This document shows, one piece after another, positions 14,977 through 22,781 of a stretch of DNA of 26,868 nucleotides. This DNA comes from DATBIO01 sp036556965 (GTDB lineage Bacteria > Acidobacteriota > Vicinamibacteria > Fen-336): contig DATBIO010000094.1 of NCBI GenBank assembly GCA_036556965.1, positions 1 to 26,868 on the forward strand. Reading direction: 5' to 3'. Position 1 is the first letter of the stretch; every line of letters starts with the position of its first letter. The translations under genes were made by a program, and so were the position numbers. Below the pieces are notes generated by a model that worked only from the letters and a program-made list of their open reading frames with translations, ran no database searches and had not been told where the DNA came from.

Positions 14977-16093
14977 GGAGCACGCTGGCGGCCAGGTCCA
15001 CCACGAAGCGCGGGCCCGCGCGCAGGAGGCGGCGCTTCAGCCCGCGGTACCCCTGCCGGCCCAGCACCAGCTCCGCCATCACCTCGCGGATGGCGCGGCT
15101 GCGCGCGCCGAAGGCCACCATGCGCGGCGCGAACCCGGGCCGGTAGAACGCGCCCCGGATGGCCGCCGCCCGCAGCAGCTCCGCCCCGCAGTCCTCGACC
15201 AGCTCCGCCGCGTAGGCGCGCGGGGAGCGGCCGGCGGCCACCGCCTGCGCGAGGAGGGCGGCCGAGCGCAGCGCGTAGTAGATGCCCTCGCCCGTGATGG
15301 GGTCGGCCAGCGCCGCGGCGTCGCCCACCAGGGCCCAGCCCTCGCCGGCCACCTCCAGGAGCGACCGCGCGTCGGCGGAGGGCGAGGGGATGGTGTGCGC
15401 GTAGCGCCCGGAGTCGGGCGGGGCCAGGGCGGGGAAGTGGCGCGCCACCTCGCGCTCGAGCCGGTCGAGCATGACGCGCGTGGGCACCGCGCGCAGGGGG
15501 GCGCAGATGCCGACGCCCACGTGGTCGCGCCGCGGGAAGAGCCAGAGATACCCGCCGATGTCCTCCGCGAAGCGGACGAGCAGCGGCGAGGTCCCTCCCA
15601 CGAACCAGCCCGCGGCCATCATGCGGCGCTCGGTGGGGATGGGCGCCAGGAAGCGGCGCCGCACGATGCTGCCGGCGCCGTCCGCCCCCACCACGAGGTC
15701 GAAGGGCACGGCGCGCCCGCCCGCCGTGCGCAGGGCCCCCTTCTCCAGCGCGACCACGCGCTCCGCCACGTGGCGGGCGCCGGCGCGCACGGCCTGGCGG
15801 AGCAGCCATTCGTCCAGCTCCCGCCGCGAGGCCACCGCGATGGGCGCGGGCAGGTCCACCTGGGCGGCGGCGGCGCCGGCCTCGAACGCGCACTCCGATA
15901 CCACGCGGGCGGGGAGGGGGTCCTCGGCGGGAGCAGGGGGCAGGAGGGCGAGGGCCTTGCCGGTGAGGCCGCCCCCGCACGGCTTCTCGCGCGGATGCGA
16001 GGGGTCGAAGACGGTCACGCGCGCGCCCGCGCGCGCCAGGTGCCAGGCGAGCAGGGAGCCGGCCGGGCCCGCGCCGACGACGGCGATGCTCAT
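14966..16093 (-). CDS. Geranylgeranyl reductase-family FAD oxidoreductase
   Basis: A 375-residue flavoprotein. The N-terminal FAD-binding motif is IAVVGAGPAGSLLAWHL (GxGxxG at 7-12), followed by the family signature EKPCGGGLTGKAL, a substrate-domain block VVGADGAGSIVRRR, and the second FAD motif LVGDAAALADPITGEGI. Members of COG0644 reduce double bonds of prenyl chains (geranylgeranyl groups, menaquinone side chains, archaeal-type lipids). The substrate here is unknown; menaquinone or a polyprenyl carrier are possibilities. The ATG at 16093 overlaps the kinase gene's stop as ATGA, and the frame runs open further upstream only as GC-rich shadow. It sits among LPS genes, so a role on a lipid carrier is conceivable. 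Confidence 0.88.
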   Translation of the reverse strand: MSIAVVGAGPAGSLLAWHLARAGARVTVFDPSHPREKPCGGGLTGKALALLPPAPAEDPLPARVVSECAFEAGAAAAQVDLPAPIAVASRRELDEWLLRQAVRAGARHVAERVVALEKGALRTAGGRAVPFDLVVGADGAGSIVRRRFLAPIPTERRMMAAGWFVGGTSPLLVRFAEDIGGYLWLFPRRDHVGVGICAPLRAVPTRVMLDRLEREVARHFPALAPPDSGRYAHTIPSPSADARSLLEVAGEGWALVGDAAALADPITGEGIYYALRSAALLAQAVAAGRSPRAYAAELVEDCGAELLRAAAIRGAFYRPGFAPRMVAFGARSRAIREVMAELVLGRQGYRGLKRRLLRAGPRFVVDLAASVLRAA

Positions 16094-17085
16094 GCCGGGC
16101 GGGGAGAGGCCAGGCCGGCCAGGATCTCCGCGGCGGTGGCGGTGGCCGTGCCCACCTTGCCCACCACCACGCCCGCGGCGAGGTTCGCCACGCGGGCCGC
16201 CTCCGTGGGAGACGCCCCGGCGGCCAGGGCCAGGGCCAGGGTGGCGATCACGGTGTCCCCGGCCCCCGTGACGTCGAAGACCTCGCGGGCGGCGGTGGGG
16301 ATGTGCACGGTGCGGCCCTCCCTCGGGAACAGGCTCATGCCGTGCTCGCCGCGCGTGACCAGCACCGCCGCGCAGAGCAGCCGCCGCAGGAGGGTGCGCC
16401 CCGCCTTCTCGAGCGAGGCGGCGTCGCGCACGGCCACCCCGCTCCCCTCCTCGGCCTCGGCCAGGTTGGGAGTGACGAGGGTGGCCCCGCGGTAGAGGTC
16501 GAGGTGGCGCACCTTGGGGTCCACCAGCACGGGCACGCGGCGGCGGCGTGCCGCGGGCAGGAGGGCCTTCAGGAGGGGCGCGGTGACCACCCCCTTGCGG
16601 TAGTCGGAGACCACCACCGCGTCGCAGTGCCGCAGGTGGCGGCGCGCGGCCTCGGCCAGCGCGCGCAGAGCCTCTCCCGCGACCGCGTCCGCCACCTCGC
16701 GGTCCGTCCGCACCACCTGCTGGTGGTGCGCGATCACGCGCGTCTTCACCGTGGTGGGACGCGCGGCCACCGAGACGAGCGCGTCCTCCACGTCGGCGGC
16801 GGCGAGCGCGCCCCGCAGCCTGGCCCCGGCCTCGTCCTCTCCCACCACCCCCGCCACCACTGCCTCCCCCCCCAGGGCGCGCACGTTGCCGGCCACGTTG
16901 GCGGCGCCGCCCAGGTGGTGGCTCTGCCCGGTGACGGTCACCACGGGCACGGGGGCCTCGGGCGAGATGCGCGCGACGTGGCCCCACACGAACTCGTCGA
17001 GCATGACGTCGCCCACCACGAGCACGCGGCGGCCGGCCATGGCCCGCAGCAGCCGCGCCGCGCGTCGGTGGCCGAGGGGGCGCAT
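16090..17085 (-). CDS. rfaE1: D-glycero-beta-D-manno-heptose-7-phosphate kinase (RfaE1-type)
   Basis: A 331-residue PfkB/ribokinase-family kinase. It phosphorylates heptose-7-phosphate at C1 in ADP-heptose synthesis for the LPS inner core. Motifs include VLVVGDVMLDEFVWG, ISPEAPVPVV, GGAANVAGNVRALGG (from 59), VVVSDYRKGVV, and GAGDT with the catalytic base D277. It ends after the kinase domain, so the cytidylyltransferase half found in the fused E. coli HldE is absent and must be encoded elsewhere. I chose ATG 17085 over ATG 17040 because the family carries a helix before VLVVGD. It lies 23 nt after the O-antigen ligase gene and overlaps the next gene by 4 nt. Confidence 0.92.
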   Translation of the reverse strand: MRPLGHRRAARLLRAMAGRRVLVVGDVMLDEFVWGHVARISPEAPVPVVTVTGQSHHLGGAANVAGNVRALGGEAVVAGVVGEDEAGARLRGALAAADVEDALVSVAARPTTVKTRVIAHHQQVVRTDREVADAVAGEALRALAEAARRHLRHCDAVVVSDYRKGVVTAPLLKALLPAARRRRVPVLVDPKVRHLDLYRGATLVTPNLAEAEEGSGVAVRDAASLEKAGRTLLRRLLCAAVLVTRGEHGMSLFPREGRTVHIPTAAREVFDVTGAGDTVIATLALALAAGASPTEAARVANLAAGVVVGKVGTATATAAEILAGLASPRPA

Positions 17086-17108
17086 GGCCGGGCGCCGCGC
17101 GGCCCGGC

Positions 17109-18503
17109 TCAGGCCGCGGCCTCGGCGTCTTCGCGCTGGCGCCGCAGGGCGTAGGGCGCGGCGGAGACGACGAGCAGGAGCATCAGGATCTCGGAGTCGC
17201 CGAAATTGTACTCGAACAGTCCCGCCACCATGGTCGCGCAGAGCAGCGCGAAGGCGGCCCCCGCCGCGCCCCGCGCCGCACGCGCGGCGCGGCGCCGCAG
17301 CTCGCGCAGGGCGTCGCCCATGATGGCGGACACCAGCCAGAGCCACCAGGCGAGGGCGGGCAGCCCGCTCTCCGCCGCGATCTGCAGCGCGTTGTTGTGG
17401 AGGTGGGGGGTGAGGGGGTTGGGCGCCTCCGGCCAGCGGTAGCGCGGGTACACCACCTCCACCATGCGGGGGCCCTGGCCGAACACCGGCTTGTCCCGGA
17501 TCATGTCGATGCCGGCCTGCCACATGAACCAGCGGTCCTTGCTGCTGGCGTCCATGACCGTCAGGCGCTCCGCCACCAGGGACGGCCGCAGGAGGCCCAG
17601 CGCCACCACGGCGCCGGCCAGGGCCCAGAGCAGGCGCGGCGCGCGCAGGACGGCCACCGCGGCCAGCCCGGCCAGGGCGCCCAGCCAGGCGTTGCGCGTG
17701 CGCGAGACGAGGAGGGCGGCCGCGCAGAGGGGAACGGCCGTCAGGCAGAGCAGGGACGAGGTGGCCGGGGTGGGCCAGCGGCCGCGCCCCAGCACGAGGG
17801 CGGCGCCGGCCGCCACCAGGCCGGCCACGAAGACGCGCTCGCCCTCGAGGGCCAGGGCTCCGCTGGCCTTGAGCAGGGTCAGCGCGGCCAGGGCGGCCGC
17901 GAGCACGCCCGCCGCGGCCAGGTCGGCGCGCGTGGGGGCGGCCGGCCGCCGGCGGAACACCAGGCGCGCGGCCGCGAGCACCAGGACGGCCATGACCAGC
18001 CCGGAAGCCGTCATGTAGTGCCCGAGGAAGGAGCGCGGCCGGTGCTGGAGCGTGTCGAAGCCCAGGAACTGGTACTGCAGGAGCGCGCCCGCGGCCAGGG
18101 CCACCCCCCCCAGCACCGCGGCGTCGAGGACGCGCTCGCGCTCCTCCGGCCGCCGCATGACGTCCACCGCCACGTAGAAGACCGCGAACAGCACCAGCTT
18201 CTTCGCGCTCTCGTGGGAGGCCAGGGGGTCGAGCGAGAACGACGCGGAGAGCAGCGTCCACACCGCGAAGGCCAGGATGGGCCCGTCCAGGGGCAGGCGG
18301 CTCAGGCGCGCCTCGCCCCGCAGGAGGCGGACGAGGTAGACGGCCACGGCCACGGCCAGCAGCGCCTGCGCGGCGAAGATGGAGACGGCGCAGGTCGCGG
18401 CCATGCCCGCGACCAGGGCGGCCTGGACCTTCTCCAGGTCGGCGGCCCGCGCCGCCGCCTCCAGCCGGTCGCCCTGGCGACGCCCCGCCTGCCGCCGCTC
18501 CAC
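17109..18503 (-). CDS. O-antigen ligase / Wzy-type polymerase family membrane protein
   Basis: A 464-residue polytopic inner-membrane protein with about ten to twelve hydrophobic helices and a large periplasmic loop. The Wzy_C region shows SRTRNAWLGALAG and, further on, DKPVFGQGP followed by HLHNNALQIAAESGLPALAWW. The conserved His of HLHNN and the Arg of SRTRNAW are key residues in the ligase family. It probably joins O-antigen to lipid A-core (WaaL) or polymerises a surface glycan. Sequence alone does not separate the two. The GTG start at 18503 gives a 33-residue charged N-terminus; a start further in is possible. It lies 25 nt after the Trm112-like gene. Confidence 0.85.
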   Translation of the reverse strand: MERRQAGRRQGDRLEAAARAADLEKVQAALVAGMAATCAVSIFAAQALLAVAVAVYLVRLLRGEARLSRLPLDGPILAFAVWTLLSASFSLDPLASHESAKKLVLFAVFYVAVDVMRRPEERERVLDAAVLGGVALAAGALLQYQFLGFDTLQHRPRSFLGHYMTASGLVMAVLVLAAARLVFRRRPAAPTRADLAAAGVLAAALAALTLLKASGALALEGERVFVAGLVAAGAALVLGRGRWPTPATSSLLCLTAVPLCAAALLVSRTRNAWLGALAGLAAVAVLRAPRLLWALAGAVVALGLLRPSLVAERLTVMDASSKDRWFMWQAGIDMIRDKPVFGQGPRMVEVVYPRYRWPEAPNPLTPHLHNNALQIAAESGLPALAWWLWLVSAIMGDALRELRRRAARAARGAAGAAFALLCATMVAGLFEYNFGDSEILMLLLVVSAAPYALRRQREDAEAAA

Positions 18504-18528
18504 GAAGGGCGGCGCGGCGGCGGCCGCT

Positions 18529-18699
18529 TCAGTCTTCGACGCTCGCCTCCTCCGGGAGCATGATGGGGATGTCGTCCCGGATCGGGTAGACGCGCCGGCA
18601 CTGCGTGCAGCGCAGGCCGGCCCCCTCCTTCACCAGCTCCACCGGGGTCTTGCACACGGGGCAGGCGAGGATCTCGAGCAGGTCGGGGTGGACTGCCAT
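18529..18699 (-). CDS. Trm112/UPF0434-family zinc-ribbon protein
   Basis: A 56-residue protein. Two CxxC knuckles (C13/C16 and C31/C34) would bind one zinc. The family signature CRRVYPIRDDIPIMLPEEA closes the protein. In eukaryotes Trm112 activates methyltransferases; the bacterial COG2835 members (E. coli YcaR type) are small proteins often found next to LPS genes such as lpxK and kdsB, with no firm function. The ATG at 18699 has a GGGACC sequence upstream. It is the first gene of the minus-strand envelope operon. An in-frame extension upstream to 18969 is possible on paper but runs antisense through the next gene and is rejected. Confidence 0.93.
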   Translation of the reverse strand: MAVHPDLLEILACPVCKTPVELVKEGAGLRCTQCRRVYPIRDDIPIMLPEEASVED

Positions 18700-18786
18700 A
18701 TGGTCCCGCGAGTCTAGCGCACGCGCGCGGGCGCGCGGTAGCGGACCTCGCCTGTCCACCCGCCCCCCTACGCTTGGCGCCCCGAG

Positions 18787-18801
18787 GGGGCGATCCGCCC
18801 C
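18787..18801 (+). promoter_or_regulatory. GC hairpin in a divergent intergenic region
   Basis: GGGGCG (18787-18792) and CGCCCC (18796-18801) form a 6-bp stem with an ATC loop. A second overlapping pair (18778-18782 with 18788-18792) could compete for the same bases. It lies in the 172-nt divergent gap between the Trm112-like and SpoVG-like genes, about 70 nt before the latter. No clear promoter boxes were recognised in this gap. Confidence 0.3.
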
Positions 18802-18860
18802 TTCAAGGCCGCCGGGCTCTCCCTCCGGCACCAACCAGAAGAGACGCAGAAACCTGGACT

Positions 18861-18866
18861 GGAGGA
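18861..18866 (+). promoter_or_regulatory. Ribosome-binding site that decides the 18872 start
   Basis: GGAGGA ends at 18866, which is also the A of an upstream in-frame ATG (18866-18868). That ATG is too close to be used, whereas ATG 18872 is five bases downstream of the site. Confidence 0.75.
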
Positions 18867-18871
18867 TGGAG

Positions 18872-19165
18872 ATGCACGTGCAGTTCGTGACCAAGGAGAA
18901 CATGCCGGAGCGCCTGGTCTGCGAGGCGGAGATCGTGTTCGAGGGCGCGGGGGAGCCCCTGTCGGGCATGAAGCTGGTCGGCTTCAGCCTGTGGCGGTCG
19001 CCGGAGGGCGAGGTCTACGTGACCTTCCCCTCGCGTGCCTTCGGCGTGGGCGGCGAGCGCCGGTACTTCGACTACCTGCGCTCGGTGGACGGCGCGGCGG
19101 CGGAGTCGCGGCGCGTCAAGGACTGGATCCTCGAGGAGTACCGCGCCTTCACGCGCGCGGCCTGA
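18872..19165 (+). CDS. SpoVG-like protein (divergent paralogue)
   Basis: A 97-residue protein with no close family name that I can recall. By eye it aligns with SpoVG, of which a canonical copy lies at 22744. The stretch CEAEIVFEGAG matches FVSIVFDQC, MKLVGF matches IKIIHG, EVYVTFPSR matches GLFVSMPSK, YFDYLRSVDG matches FKDIAHPLN, and VKDWILEEYRAF matches LEEKVLAVYRQQ. It has insertions before the VYVTFPSR strand and after it. SpoVG is a small DNA/RNA-binding regulator, so a nucleic-acid-binding role is a reasonable inference, not shown. The gene is monocistronic: a divergent promoter region lies upstream and a strong intrinsic terminator follows. The start is set by the GGAGGA site. Confidence 0.75.
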   Translation: MHVQFVTKENMPERLVCEAEIVFEGAGEPLSGMKLVGFSLWRSPEGEVYVTFPSRAFGVGGERRYFDYLRSVDGAAAESRRVKDWILEEYRAFTRAA

Positions 19166-19174
19166 GCGCGCTTC

Positions 19175-19206
19175 GGGGGGGCGCGGCGCGCCCCCCCGCT
19201 TTCTTT
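19175..19206 (+). terminator. Rho-independent terminator after the SpoVG-like gene
   Basis: GGGGGGGCGC (19175-19184) pairs perfectly with GCGCCCCCCC (19188-19197) around a GGC loop. The T-rich tail GCTTTCTTT follows. This is the best intrinsic terminator in the window. Confidence 0.88.
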
Positions 19207-19234
19207 GACGGCTCGCGCGAGCGCGTGTGACAAT
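19205..19234 (+). promoter_or_regulatory. Sigma-70-like promoter for the TPR-lolB-ispE operon
   Basis: TTGACG (19205-19210) and GACAAT (19229-19234) are separated by 18 nt; they match five and four of six consensus bases. The -35 box starts within the tail of the terminator. Transcription would begin about 15 nt before the ATG at 19256. Confidence 0.65.
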
Positions 19235-19255
19235 CGTTCCGGCCCTTCGCCGCGC

Positions 19256-21193
19256 ATGAACCTGCCCGTCTTCGCCCTCCTGTTGCTCGCGCCCCCCGCG
19301 GTAGCGGACCGTCCGGCGGCCTACTACCACTTCAGCATGGGCGTGCAGCAGCGCCTGGCCGGCCGCTACGACGAGGCGATGGAGGAGTACCGCAAGGCGC
19401 TCCGCGCCGACCCCGGCGACGCCAGCCTGCACCTCGAGGTGGCGCAGCTCCTGCGCGAAGCGGGCCGGGTGGAGGAGGCGCTGGCGGAGGCGCGCGAGGC
19501 GGTGCGCCTGGCCCCCGCGCAGGCCGAGGGCCAGCTCGTCCTCGCCCAGATCCTGCAGGCCCGCGCGGAGGCCGAGAACTCGGAGGCGCTGGCCGCGGAG
19601 GCGGCCCGCGCCTACGAGGAGGCGGTGCGCCTCGACCCCGAGGACGTCGCCGTCCTGCGCACGCTGGCCGCTCTCTACGGCGGCATCGGGCAGCCCGCGG
19701 CCTCCGCCCGCACCTGGGAGAAGTACCTGGACCGGGTGCCCGAGGACCTGGAGGCACGCCTGCAGCTCGGCAGCGCCTACCTGGGCGCGGGCGACACGGA
19801 GAAGGCGGCGGCCGCCCTCAGCGTGGCCGCCGACCAGGACCCCACCTCGGCGCGCACCTTCCAGGCCCTGGGCGAGATCTACGCGCGCGCGCAGCAGAAC
19901 GAGCAGGCGGTGGCCAACTTCCGCAAGGCCCTCGAGCTCGAGCCCCGCAACGTCCGCGTCCGCCTGCTCCTGGGCGACGTGCTCTTCCGCGCGCGCCGCT
20001 ACCCGGAGGCGAAGGCGGAGGCGCAGGCCGTGCTCGCCGCCGACCCCCGGAACCGGCTGGCCCTCGAGCTCAGCGGCCGTACCCTGCGCGAGCTGCGCGA
20101 CTTCGCGGGGGCGGACGCGGCGGCCGACGCCATGCTCGCCGCGGAGCCGGGCGACCTGCGCGCCGCCTTCCTCAAGGTGACGGTGGCGGAGGCCCGCCGC
20201 GACTTCGCCGCCGCCGCCGCCCTGCTCGAGCGCATCCTCGACCGCGACCGGCGCGGCGAGGACCGGGGCGAGGCGGGGGCCAACGACCGGACGTTCCTCA
20301 TGCACCTGGGCATGGTGCAGCAGCAGCTGGGACGCCACGCCGAGGCCGCCGACGCCTTCGGGCGCGCCCTCGGAGTAGGCGGCGACCCGGACGCGATCCT
20401 CCTCGCCCAGCACGTGGACGCCCTGGTGCTGGCCAAGGACCTGCCCGGGGCGCTGGCCGCGGTGCGCCAGGCGCGCGGGCGGTTCCCGGAGGACGCCGGC
20501 CTGGCCACTGCGGAGGCCAACGTGCTGCGCACGCAGGGGGACCTCCCCCAGGCCCGGCGCATCGTGGAAGAGCTGCGGCGCTCGCGCGCGGGCGACCTCG
20601 ACGTGCTGGCGGAGGTGGCCGACTTCTACCGCCGCGCCGAGCTGCTGCCGGAGGCGCAGTCCACCCTCGAGCAGGCGCGCGCCATCGACCCGCGCAGCCT
20701 GCGCACGCTGTTCCAGCTGGGGGCGGTGCTCGAGCGGCGCAAGCAGCACGACGCGGCGGAGGTCGTCTTCCGGGAGGCCCTCGTCCTGCAGCCCGACTCG
20801 GCCCCCGTGCTCAACTACCTCGGCTACATGAACGCCGACCGTGGCGTGCGCGTCTCGGAGGCGGTCACCCTCATCGAGAAGGCGGTGGCCCTCGATCCCG
20901 AGAACGGGGCCTACCTCGACAGCCTGGGCTGGGCCCTCTACCGGCTCGACCGCCTGGAGCAGGCCGAGGGCTACCTCCGGCGCGCCGCGGGCAAGGAGAC
21001 GCGCAACGCGGTCGTCCTCGACCACCTCGGCGACGTCCTCCACCGCCGCGGCAAGCTCGACGAGGCCCTGTCCTTCTGGGAGCAGGCCCTGGGCGGCGAG
21101 GACGAGGACGAGGAGCTCGACCGCGCCAACGTCGAGCGCAAGATCCGCGAGGCCAAGGCGCGGCTGGGCAGCACGCAGAACCCGCAGGAGTGA
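19256..21193 (+). CDS. Exported tetratricopeptide-repeat protein
   Basis: A 645-residue protein with a short signal peptide (LPVFALLLLAPPAVA) followed by TPR repeats through nearly the whole length. Examples are GVQQRLAGRYDEAMEEYRKA (about 29-48), VAQLLREAGRVEEALAEARE, a pair near 220-250, LNYLGYMNADRGVRVSEAV and LDHLGDVLHRRGKLDEALSF near the end. TPR arrays form scaffolds for protein partners. The ATG at 19256 is chosen because it begins the signal peptide and sits just downstream of a promoter. A TPR protein of similar size stands just before lolB in Pseudomonas, which supports a shared role in the envelope. Its stop overlaps the lolB GTG (GTGA). Confidence 0.9.
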   Translation: MNLPVFALLLLAPPAVADRPAAYYHFSMGVQQRLAGRYDEAMEEYRKALRADPGDASLHLEVAQLLREAGRVEEALAEAREAVRLAPAQAEGQLVLAQILQARAEAENSEALAAEAARAYEEAVRLDPEDVAVLRTLAALYGGIGQPAASARTWEKYLDRVPEDLEARLQLGSAYLGAGDTEKAAAALSVAADQDPTSARTFQALGEIYARAQQNEQAVANFRKALELEPRNVRVRLLLGDVLFRARRYPEAKAEAQAVLAADPRNRLALELSGRTLRELRDFAGADAAADAMLAAEPGDLRAAFLKVTVAEARRDFAAAAALLERILDRDRRGEDRGEAGANDRTFLMHLGMVQQQLGRHAEAADAFGRALGVGGDPDAILLAQHVDALVLAKDLPGALAAVRQARGRFPEDAGLATAEANVLRTQGDLPQARRIVEELRRSRAGDLDVLAEVADFYRRAELLPEAQSTLEQARAIDPRSLRTLFQLGAVLERRKQHDAAEVVFREALVLQPDSAPVLNYLGYMNADRGVRVSEAVTLIEKAVALDPENGAYLDSLGWALYRLDRLEQAEGYLRRAAGKETRNAVVLDHLGDVLHRRGKLDEALSFWEQALGGEDEDEELDRANVERKIREAKARLGSTQNPQE

Positions 21194-21786
21194 CGCCCGG
21201 CCGCCGGCGCACCGGCCTCCTGCTGGCCGCGCTGCTCGCCGGCTGCGCCACCCTGCCGCCACCCACTCCCCAGGCCGTGGCCCGGGCCCGCGCCGCGCAG
21301 TCCTACAGCGGACGCGTGCGCGTCTCCCTCCGCGCCCGCGACTTCCGCGCACGCACCCCGGTGCTGATCGCGCTCGCGCGCCCGGACATGCTGCGCGTGG
21401 AGGTGCCGGGCCCCGCGGGCGCGCGCCTGGTGACGGTGGCGGGCGGCGGCCAGCTCGTGGCCGTCTTCCCCGCGGAGCGCGCCGTCTTCCGGGGCGCCGC
21501 CAGCGCCCTCGACCTGGAGGCGCTGCTGGGCGTGGCCCTCACGCCGGCCGAAGTCCTGGACCTGCTGCTCGGGCAGCCGCCGCCGCGGCTGGCCCGCTAC
21601 GAGGCGCGCTGGAAGGACGGCCTGCCGATACGCGTGGAGGCCACCCTGCCCGACGGGGCGCGGCTCACCGCCACCGTGGAGGAGGCCGAGCTGGACCCCG
21701 TCCTCCCCGAGGGCGTCTTCGCGGAGCCCATGCACCAGGGCTACCGCTCCGTGGACGCGGAGGAGGCGCGGTCGCTGTGGCGGTGA
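21190..21786 (+). CDS. lolB: LolB-like outer-membrane lipoprotein
   Basis: A 198-residue protein with a lipoprotein signal: hydrophobic stretch and lipobox LLAGC, with lipidated C19. The mature part is a beta-rich domain (SYSGRVRVSLRARDF, LIALARPDMLRVEVPGP, ARLVTVAGGGQLVAVFP) consistent with the LolB/DUF4292 lipocalin-like fold. LolB receives lipoproteins from LolA and inserts them into the outer membrane. Sequence similarity is weak, as usual for this family, and the call leans on position: TPR protein before, ispE after, as in Pseudomonas. GTG 21190 overlaps the TPR stop, and its own stop overlaps the ispE GTG. An alternative is a generic DUF4292 lipoprotein. Confidence 0.75.
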   Translation: MTPGRRRTGLLLAALLAGCATLPPPTPQAVARARAAQSYSGRVRVSLRARDFRARTPVLIALARPDMLRVEVPGPAGARLVTVAGGGQLVAVFPAERAVFRGAASALDLEALLGVALTPAEVLDLLLGQPPPRLARYEARWKDGLPIRVEATLPDGARLTATVEEAELDPVLPEGVFAEPMHQGYRSVDAEEARSLWR

Positions 21787-22781
21787 AGCGGCGCGCGGGG
21801 GGAGTGGCCCTGCCCTCCTTCGCCAAGGTCAACCTGGGACTGGAGGTGCTGGGCACGCGCGCCGACGGCTACCACGAGCTGCGCACGCTGTTCCAGACCG
21901 TCGCCCTCCACGACGACGTGCTGCTGGAGCCGCACCCGCGCGAGGTCTCCGTCCGCTGCGCGCATCCCGGCGTCCCCCTCGACGGGCGCAACCTCGCCTG
22001 CCGCGCGGCGGAAGGACTCCGCCGCTGGGCGGGGATCCGCCAGGGCGTCACCATCACCCTGGTCAAGCGGATCCCCGTGGCGGGCGGCCTGGGAGGAGGG
22101 AGCAGCAACGCCGCCGCCGTGCTCATGGCCCTCGACCGGCTGTGGCGGCTGGGCCTCGGGCCTTCCGGCCTCCACCCCCACGCGCGCCGGCTGGGCGCCG
22201 ACGTGCCCTACTTCCTGATGGGCGGCACCGCCCTGGGCCTGGGACGGGGTGACGAGGTGTATCCCCTGCGCCGGCAGGTGCGCGCGCAGGTCGTCCTGGC
22301 CTTTCCGGGGCCGGCCGTGTCCACGGCGGCCGTATTCGCGCGCCTCGACCGAAGTTTGACTCCCCGCGAGGACAGCCATACCATTTTTCGCTTCATCTCG
22401 AACGACTCGGAGGGCGCGTCGACGTACTCCGCCCTCACCAACGAGCTCGAGGAGGCGGCCCTCCAGGAAGCCCCGGACCTGGCGGATAGGGTGAAGGCGA
22501 TCCGGGGTATCCTGATTCGGGAGGGTGCTCAGCTGGCGCTGCTCTCCGGAAGTGGATCGAGCTACTTCGGCGTCTTCGGCGACGCCGCACGGGCGCGCCG
22601 CGCGCACAGGGCGGTCCGTTCCGCCGGATTCGGCGCCGTCCGCAGCCGCACGCTCACCTTCGACCAATACCGCACGATCTGGTGGCGGTCGTTCGCGACG
22701 CTTTCACGTGCTCGAGGTTGGGTCCAGGGAAGGGAAGGACATCATGGAGATCACGGACGTCAAGGTCATCCCCGTAGATGA
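21783..22781 (+). CDS. ispE: 4-diphosphocytidyl-2-C-methyl-D-erythritol kinase
   Basis: A 332-residue GHMP kinase of the non-mevalonate (MEP) isoprenoid pathway. Motifs are SFAKVNLGLEVLGTRADGYHE with the conserved Lys and the IspE start signature, the ATP-binding PVAGGLGGGSSNAAAV, GADVPYFLMGGTALG with the catalytic Asp, and the third motif LLSGSGSSYFGVFG. I chose GTG 21783 for its GTGA overlap with lolB; GTG 21777 is possible. The family usually ends soon after the SRTLTF block near residue 295. Here the frame runs about 35 residues further in a Gly/His/Arg-rich tail, overlapping the spoVG start by 38 nt. The third quarter of the gene is lower in GC than the rest of the window. Confidence 0.95.
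   Translation: MKRRAGGVALPSFAKVNLGLEVLGTRADGYHELRTLFQTVALHDDVLLEPHPREVSVRCAHPGVPLDGRNLACRAAEGLRRWAGIRQGVTITLVKRIPVAGGLGGGSSNAAAVLMALDRLWRLGLGPSGLHPHARRLGADVPYFLMGGTALGLGRGDEVYPLRRQVRAQVVLAFPGPAVSTAAVFARLDRSLTPREDSHTIFRFISNDSEGASTYSALTNELEEAALQEAPDLADRVKAIRGILIREGAQLALLSGSGSSYFGVFGDAARARRAHRAVRSAGFGAVRSRTLTFDQYRTIWWRSFATLSRARGWVQGREGHHGDHGRQGHPRR
22356..22384 (+). promoter_or_regulatory. Candidate internal promoter within ispE, upstream of spoVG
   Basis: TTGACT (22356-22361) and TACCAT (22379-22384) are spaced by exactly 17 nt, matching five and four of six sigma-70 consensus bases. The site is in the lower-GC part of ispE, about 360 nt before the spoVG ATG. It could drive spoVG, tRNA-Gln and prs independently of ispE. 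Its position inside a coding region makes it uncertain. Confidence 0.4.

Noticed and set aside
18700..18969. N-terminal extension of the Trm112-like gene to give 146 residues
   Set aside because: The extra sequence runs antisense through the SpoVG-like gene; ATG 18699 gives the family's usual 56-residue protein.
18803..21352. Very long minus-strand open frame opposite the TPR gene
   Set aside because: It spans the terminator, a promoter and parts of other genes, and has low-complexity composition with no recognisable motif.
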